NCBI RefSeq assembly: GCF_019203185.1
Contig: NZ_CP078093.1
Location: 744,001 to 808,000 of the forward strand
Length of the DNA: 64,000 nucleotides
Source: Crassaminicella indica
Lineage (GTDB): Bacteria; Bacillota; Clostridia; Peptostreptococcales; Thermotaleaceae
Reading direction: 5' to 3'
Positions 59,541 through 64,000 of the stretch are shown here, one piece after another. Both the position numbers and the translations under genes were made by a program. How positions within the stretch are numbered: position 1 is the first letter of the stretch; each line of letters opens with the position of its first letter. The notes under the pieces were generated by a model. The model did not search any database and was not told the origin of the DNA. It saw nothing but the letters and a program-made list of their open reading frames with translations.

Positions 59541-61232
59541 TTACATATTACACTCAAATGGCCAGCTTATAATTCCACCATCCATAAATTTCACATTCTC
59601 AAAACCTTTTTCCTCTAAAATTCTTTGAGCTTCATAGCCTCTTAAGCTGATCTTGCAAAATGCTATGATCTCTTTATCCTTTGGAAGCTCAACATATTTT
59701 TTTCTTAAAGCCCCTAAAGGAATATATTTAACATTTTCATATGGTAAAGACATAGTCTTCACTTCTTCTGGTCCCCGAACATCTAATAGTATAAAATCTT
59801 CCTTATTATCTAATTTTTTCTTTACATCCATAACAGAAACAGCCTTTGCCATTCCATCAATCTTATTTTGCATAATATTTGCAGCAACAATTAAGTTATC
59901 CATTGCAGGTGAGAACGGTGGTGCATACGCAAAATCCATTTTTGCTAAATCCTTCGCTTTAATTCCATAGTAAAGACCAATACTTACCATATTGATTCTT
60001 TTTGCAACATCACCATAGCCTACAATTTGCGCTCCTAAAATTTTTCCTGTTTGTCTTTCTCCTATCAACTTAATGAAAATAGGTTTTCCAGTTGGATAAA
60101 AATGCGCCTTATCAGGAGAAGCTGCAAGAACAGTAACAAAATCTATTCCTTTTTTCTTTGCCATTTCTTCTGTCATTCCAACAGATGCTACATTAAAATC
60201 AAAAACTTTACAAATACTTGTTCCTACAGTACCAGGAAACTTTTCTTTATTTCCATGAATATTATTAGCGATAATTCTACCGTGAATATTAGCTAAGTCT
60301 CCAAGAGGTGTATATAAGCTTTGATTGTATACAAGGTTATAATTATCTATACAGTCTCCTCCTGCATAAATATCTGGATCACTAGTTTCAAAGTATTCAT
60401 TAACCTTTATTCCTCTATTATCACTTATTTCAAGACCAGCTTCTTGAGCAAGCTGAATATTAGGTCTAACACCAACAGAAATTAAAGCTAATTGTGCATC
60501 AATCTTTCCTTTATCTGTAACTACAGCTTTTAAATTCCCATCAGAATCGCCTTCAAATTCTAATACCTTTGTACTAGTTAGAACATCTACATTATTCTTT
60601 TTCATATCCTTCATAAGAAGCATACTCATCTCAACATCCAGCATTTTAGGAAGCACTTTATCTATCATTTCTATAACCGTTACCTTAACTCCCTGTTTTG
60701 TTAAAGCTTCAGCAACCTCTAAGCCTATCAAACCTCCACCTACAATAACAGCTTCTTTAACTTTACCAGCTTCCACTATGCCTCTCATTTTTTTCGCATC
60801 TTTTGGATGATAAAGCTCAAAAACATTGTTTAGGTCTATTCCTTTAATTGGAGGCTTATTAGGTACCGCACCAACTGCTAATACTAATTTGTCATAAGGA
60901 ATCTCAAACTTCTCATTTGTTTTTAAATCCATAACTTCAACTTTTTTCTGACTTCTGTTAATTTTTTCTGCTAATGTATTGCTAAGTACATTGATATTCT
61001 TAACGTTTTTAAAAAACTTTTCATCTCTTTGTACTCCCACAGGAGTAGACCATAATTCCTCTAAATCCTCAACCTCTCCAGAAAGATAATAAGGAAGTCC
61101 GCAACCACCGTAAGATAAAATATCTCCCTTTTCTATTATTGTAATCTCAGCATCCGCATCTAATCTTCTTAGCCTCGCAGCTGCCTTAGGTCCACATGCT
61201 ACTCCTCCGATAACAACATATTTTTTTGACAT
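59541..61232 (-). CDS. CoA-disulfide reductase with C-terminal rhodanese domain
   Basis: 563 aa flavoprotein. The N-terminal FAD loop VVIGGVACGPKAAARLRR is followed by the redox Cys44 in LSYGGCGLPYYL. The NAD loop is AVIVGGGLIGLEVAEAL, then DIYAGGDCID. A C-terminal rhodanese domain (about 455-563) keeps its active Cys526 in AFCKISLRG. This CoADR-Rhd type reduces CoA persulfide or disulfide and polysulfides with NAD(P)H. The start at 61232 has AGGAGGAGAACT. A GC-rich operator candidate lies upstream; the CstR-like gene follows. Confidence 0.93.
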   Translation of the reverse strand: MSKKYVVIGGVACGPKAAARLRRLDADAEITIIEKGDILSYGGCGLPYYLSGEVEDLEELWSTPVGVQRDEKFFKNVKNINVLSNTLAEKINRSQKKVEVMDLKTNEKFEIPYDKLVLAVGAVPNKPPIKGIDLNNVFELYHPKDAKKMRGIVEAGKVKEAVIVGGGLIGLEVAEALTKQGVKVTVIEMIDKVLPKMLDVEMSMLLMKDMKKNNVDVLTSTKVLEFEGDSDGNLKAVVTDKGKIDAQLALISVGVRPNIQLAQEAGLEISDNRGIKVNEYFETSDPDIYAGGDCIDNYNLVYNQSLYTPLGDLANIHGRIIANNIHGNKEKFPGTVGTSICKVFDFNVASVGMTEEMAKKKGIDFVTVLAASPDKAHFYPTGKPIFIKLIGERQTGKILGAQIVGYGDVAKRINMVSIGLYYGIKAKDLAKMDFAYAPPFSPAMDNLIVAANIMQNKIDGMAKAVSVMDVKKKLDNKEDFILLDVRGPEEVKTMSLPYENVKYIPLGALRKKYVELPKDKEIIAFCKISLRGYEAQRILEEKGFENVKFMDGGIISWPFECNM

Positions 61233-61245
61233 AGTTCTCCTCCTT

Positions 61246-61272
61246 CTTCCATCCCACACGGGTGGGGGTTAT
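61246..61272 (-). promoter_or_regulatory. CstR-type operator candidate
   Basis: AACCCCCACCCGTGTGGGAT on the minus strand, about 15-35 bases before the start, is a pseudo-palindromic C/G tract like operators of the CsoR/CstR family. It stands out in AT-rich surroundings. Confidence 0.6.
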
Positions 61273-61420
61273 CTTATTTATATAGTACTTCTACTTTGAC
61301 AAAAAGTCAACTATAACCTTCAATTTACTAAAAATCAATTGACTAAAGTTTGTACTGCCACAATCATAGAAATATGATATAATAATGAGCATGAAAAAGC
61401 ATATAAAGGGGGGTATAAAA

Positions 61421-61831
61421 TTGAAGGTTGCTATAATTGATGGACAAGGTGGAGGACTTGGCAGATCTATTGTTGAGAAAATTAGAGAGCATATAAAGGA
61501 CAATATAGAAATCATAGCTTTGGGAACAAATTCTCTCGCAACCTCTAATATGCTTAAAGGTGGAGCTCATAAAGGAGCAACAGGAGAAAATGCCATTAAG
61601 GTAATGAGTCAGAAGGTAGATGTAATAGTAGGACCTATAGCTATTATTGTAGCAAATGCCATGATGGGCGAAATAACACCTGATATGGCTCAAAATATAG
61701 CAGATAGTAATGCAAGGAAAATTTTGTTGCCAATGAACAGATGCAATATAACTATTGTAGGAACTATGGATTTTAAAATAAATGAGATGATTATGGCTAT
61801 TGTTGAAGAACTTTATAATTTTAATAATTAA
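61421..61831 (+). CDS. DUF3842 family protein
   Basis: 136 aa: VAIIDGQGGGLGRSIVEKI at the N-terminus looks like a nucleotide-binding loop. ALGTNSLATSNMLKGGAHKGATGENAIKVM (split in my reading) and VDVIVGPIAIIVANAMMGEITP complete the DUF3842 pattern. Function unknown. The start is TTG at 61421, with AAAGGGGGGTATAAAA just before; the frame is open to 61385. Confidence 0.85.
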   Translation: MKVAIIDGQGGGLGRSIVEKIREHIKDNIEIIALGTNSLATSNMLKGGAHKGATGENAIKVMSQKVDVIVGPIAIIVANAMMGEITPDMAQNIADSNARKILLPMNRCNITIVGTMDFKINEMIMAIVEELYNFNN

Positions 61832-61873
61832 ACCATGAAGATTTTAACAAAGAAAATCTTCATGGTTATTTTA
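61831..61873 (+). terminator. terminator after the DUF3842 gene
   Basis: Stem AACCATGAAGATTTT / AAAATCTTCATGGTT followed by ATTTTAAT. Confidence 0.82.
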
Positions 61874-61969
61874 ATGGAAAATTTTAATTCATATGAACAA
61901 AATTTCAGGAATAAGACAAGCTCTGTACAAATATATTATTAGTACGATGCCACAGTGTGAGGTGATAAT

Positions 61970-62404
61970 ATGTTAAAAATTCTTGTTTTTAAAAAAAGAA
62001 CGCTTTATATTGCTTTAGCCATTTTTATAATTCTTATTATTGGAATCCTCGTATTGGTCATGTCAGGCTCTGATGAAACCTTTTCAGAAACTATGAAGTA
62101 TGCTTACAAAACAATATCTGCTGAACAAGCAAAGGTACTTCTAGATAAAAATTCAGATATTACCGTTTTCGATATAAGAGATGAAGAAGAATATATAAAA
62201 AGTCATCTACCAAGCGCAACACAATTAACATATAAAGAGCTAAAGAAAAAATTGGACTATTATGATAAGGACAGCATATATATGATCTATGGAAAAGATG
62301 ATAAAAAAAGCGCAAAAGCAGCTGAGATGATGGCAAACAATGGTTTCTCTAAAATATACATGCTAAACGGAGGCATTGAAAAATGGCCTTATGAATTAGA
62401 ATAA
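61970..62404 (+). CDS. membrane-anchored degenerate rhodanese-like protein
   Basis: 144 aa. One N-terminal membrane segment (LYIALAIFIILIIGILVLVM) is followed by a rhodanese fold: ISAEQAKVLLDKNSDITVFDIRDEEEYIKSHLPSA (split) and a C-terminal GGIEKWPYEL. The position of the active-site Cys is occupied by Gly in MIYGKDDKKSAKAAE, so sulfurtransfer is unlikely; a binding or regulatory role is possible. GTGAGGTGATAAT precedes the ATG. Confidence 0.85.
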   Translation: MLKILVFKKRTLYIALAIFIILIIGILVLVMSGSDETFSETMKYAYKTISAEQAKVLLDKNSDITVFDIRDEEEYIKSHLPSATQLTYKELKKKLDYYDKDSIYMIYGKDDKKSAKAAEMMANNGFSKIYMLNGGIEKWPYELE

Positions 62405-62448
62405 AATAAATCCTTTCATCTAAATTTAAGATGAAAGGATTTATTTGA
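62405..62448. terminator. bidirectional terminator
   Basis: Stem AAATAAATCCTTTCATCT / AGATGAAAGGATTTATTT between convergent genes. Confidence 0.85.
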
Positions 62449-62458
62449 TGTTGAGCTT

Positions 62459-63736
62459 CTAACGTGGAGGAATAGTTGGTTTTAATGGAATAGCTACCTT
62501 ACCTGTCTTTGCATCTATATGCAATATCCAATATCCATAATCTCCTTTTTCTGGACTTTTATCTTCTATAGGATGCCAATAAACAAATCCAGTCATACCT
62601 TCATAAGGCTGATCATTAAATATAAACCTTCCTGGTATGCCATAAAGATAATAAATAGGATCATTATTTTTATCACTCTTAATCCCAAAAATATAGTGTT
62701 TATACTTATAAACTTGTTGTGGATAATACCCCATATAGTGCTTATAAGGAATATAACAATACATATTATTCACATATCCATAAAAAGGCAAGAAATTTCT
62801 ATATAATGTTTGCTGACTAAAATCAATCCTCCACCATCTACAATCATCTATATTCTTTTCAAATGGTTCTATTTCTTTATAGTATTTTAGTATATTCTCC
62901 ACATATCCACATATCATCTTAAAATATTGATGATAATATTGATGTGGGTTTTTACAATCATAATACTTCATTTCACCATAATCTATACGCTCATGCTGAT
63001 CATTAGAGTCTTTATGTGGATACTCCTCTGTAAATTCTTCTTTTTTTACCTTTACTTCCTTTTGTCCTTCTGTTTTCTGTTCCATTGGCCCAATAGCTTC
63101 TACACTTTCTTCTTTTAAAGCTTCTTTATGAATATCTTCTACTTCTTTTTCAATATGTTCTACTTCCTCTACTTTCAAATCCTCCTTTTCTACTATTGCT
63201 TCCTTAACTTCTTCATTAGAGTCATGTATTTCTTGTACTGCTTTCTTCTCAATTATCTGCTCTTTTGATACCTCTAATTTTTCTTGTATTTTATGCCCAT
63301 TTTTTAAAACATGCTTCCAGTCTACTCTCTTTTTGTCTATAAATCCTACTAAAGGAGCCTCCCATTTCTCTCTTTTCTCAGCTGACTCTGCTACAATAGC
63401 AATTACATTGAAATCGCTTAGACTATTTCCCTTACCATCCACATTATTGGGGTCAAATTTCCAAGTCAACTCACCTTTTCCATTTTCATCAATCACAAAA
63501 ACACCATTGTCTGCATGAAGCTGCTTTCCATCCTTTGTTCCTATTAAGTACCCTCTATAAATATATTCCCCATTATCAAAATACTTCATATTTTGTATAT
63601 ATTGACTAAGTACACCTTTTCCGTTCTTTGTTTCAATCTTTGCATATCCTTTTGGCTTTTTTCCTTGTTTATTTTCAAAGCCGTCATCTTCTTTATCAAG
63701 TATAATAAAATATCTTCTATATTTTCTATTATCCAT
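62459..63736 (-). CDS. hypothetical protein with charged central region and aromatic C-terminus
   Basis: 425 aa. An N-terminal beta-rich domain (about 1-135: YRRYFIILDKEDDGF, YAKIETKNGKGVLSQYIQNM, YRGYLIGTKDGKQ, NVIAIVAE) resembles domains seen in other clostridial spore or envelope proteins. A middle of about 100 residues is almost all Glu, Lys and Val (coiled coil or disordered). A Tyr/His/Trp-rich C-terminal domain (about 250-425) has RWWRIDFSQQ, YYPQQVYKYKHYIFGIK and GFVYWHPIEDKS. No signal peptide. GAGGGGAGGGTGATT precedes the ATG at 63736. Role unknown; spore-surface protein is a guess. Confidence 0.65.
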   Translation of the reverse strand: MDNRKYRRYFIILDKEDDGFENKQGKKPKGYAKIETKNGKGVLSQYIQNMKYFDNGEYIYRGYLIGTKDGKQLHADNGVFVIDENGKGELTWKFDPNNVDGKGNSLSDFNVIAIVAESAEKREKWEAPLVGFIDKKRVDWKHVLKNGHKIQEKLEVSKEQIIEKKAVQEIHDSNEEVKEAIVEKEDLKVEEVEHIEKEVEDIHKEALKEESVEAIGPMEQKTEGQKEVKVKKEEFTEEYPHKDSNDQHERIDYGEMKYYDCKNPHQYYHQYFKMICGYVENILKYYKEIEPFEKNIDDCRWWRIDFSQQTLYRNFLPFYGYVNNMYCYIPYKHYMGYYPQQVYKYKHYIFGIKSDKNNDPIYYLYGIPGRFIFNDQPYEGMTGFVYWHPIEDKSPEKGDYGYWILHIDAKTGKVAIPLKPTIPPR

Positions 63737-63825
63737 AATCACCCTCCCCTCTGTTCAAAAACTTTTTTATCACTTACTATTAATATATGTACCAACTATA
63801 AAATAAGTTCACTTTTTGCAAAAAA

Positions 63826-63884
63826 ATAATAGTGCCAAACATTACTTAAAGGACTTGATATCCTAAGTAATATCTAGCACCAAT
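63826..63884 (-). terminator. terminator of rsmA
   Basis: Long hairpin: GTGC and ATTACTTA / TAAGTAAT arms around a GGA...TCC inner stem, followed leftward by TATTATTTTTTT. Confidence 0.78.
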
Positions 63885-63889
63885 ATATT

Positions 63890-64000
63890 TTACAAATATT
63901 CCTGCAATGTATCAGCAAGCTTTGCAAACTCTTCTATCGTCAAGGTTTCTCCTCTTCTCCTCTCTTCAATCCCACTATGCTCCAAAGCCTTTTTTATGCT
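63890..64000 (-). CDS. rsmA: 16S rRNA (adenine-N6)-dimethyltransferase RsmA, 3' end only
   Basis: The last 36 codons of a leftward gene cut by the window edge. They read SIKKALEHSGIEERRRGETL then TIEEFAKLADTLQEYL, which is the conserved C-terminal RsmA/KsgA region (arginine plus GETL-x-EEF-x-x-LA). RsmA dimethylates two adenines near the 3' end of 16S rRNA. Confidence 0.85.
   Translation of the reverse strand, partial: SIKKALEHSGIEERRRGETLTIEEFAKLADTLQEYL

Overview
The window is AT-rich DNA from a spore-forming, anaerobic-looking Firmicute of the class Clostridia. The evidence is a Spo0E-like regulator, a YhcN/YlaJ sporulation lipoprotein, several DUF families typical of clostridia, B12-, FMN-, glycine- and Mn-type riboswitches, strong AGGAGG ribosome sites with frequent TTG starts, and amino-acid and peptide uptake and catabolism genes. 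No rRNA, tRNA, CRISPR array or prophage was found. The only clear mobile gene is one DDE transposase (8664-10097). A 3' fragment of rsmA lies at the right edge.

Layout. 1-3.2 kb: a leftward tellurite/stress operon (XpaC-like, TelA, an unknown protein, TerD). 3.4-8.5 kb: a tandem glycine riboswitch with an alanine/glycine symporter, a DUF2156 protein, an Eis-like acetyltransferase and a dicarboxylate/amino acid symporter. 8.6-12.4 kb: the transposase, then kbl-tdh (threonine to glycine plus acetyl-CoA). 12.8-16.6 kb: FMN riboswitch and ribD-ribE-ribBA-ribH. 16.6-20.2 kb: copA-copZ-csoR behind a CsoR operator, with a divergent Met-rich protein. copA carries an in-frame TGA exactly where a metal-binding Cys belongs, followed by a SECIS-like hairpin, so it is a candidate selenoprotein copper ATPase. 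20.2-24.5 kb: YhcN lipoprotein, HtrA protease and a two-component system. 24.7-33.9 kb: small proteins, Spo0E, a chemoreceptor, a pseudokinase-like membrane protein, pepT, abgT and YibE/F. 34-37 kb: a B12 riboswitch with an AspT-like exchanger and a CoA-acylating aldehyde dehydrogenase.

38-43.7 kb is an iron region: HD-GYP phosphodiesterase, Fur-like regulator, feoA, feoA, feoB and a Cys-rich FeoB partner in one direction, a GGDEF diguanylate cyclase divergently, and a DUF2325 protein, with Fur-box-like sites at the promoters. 43.9-50.7 kb: M20 hydrolase, YeiH exporter with LysR, a two-component system, a DUF2680 protein and a Mn-riboswitch-controlled GDT1 exporter. 50.7-57.1 kb: a BtuFCD-type ABC system, a second B12 riboswitch heading two small orphan ORFs, and a NitT/TauT-type ABC system. 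57.3-58.5 kb: DUF3793 and flavodoxin behind a promoter flanked by two Fur-like boxes. 58.6-64 kb: DUF3189, a persulfide-sensor pair (CstR-like plus CoA-disulfide reductase/rhodanese), DUF3842, a degenerate rhodanese, a large unknown protein and rsmA.

A dispersed palindromic intergenic repeat of about 220 bp, present whole once (22101-22319) and as fragments at about seven other places, links otherwise unrelated intergenic regions and looks like a MITE-type family.
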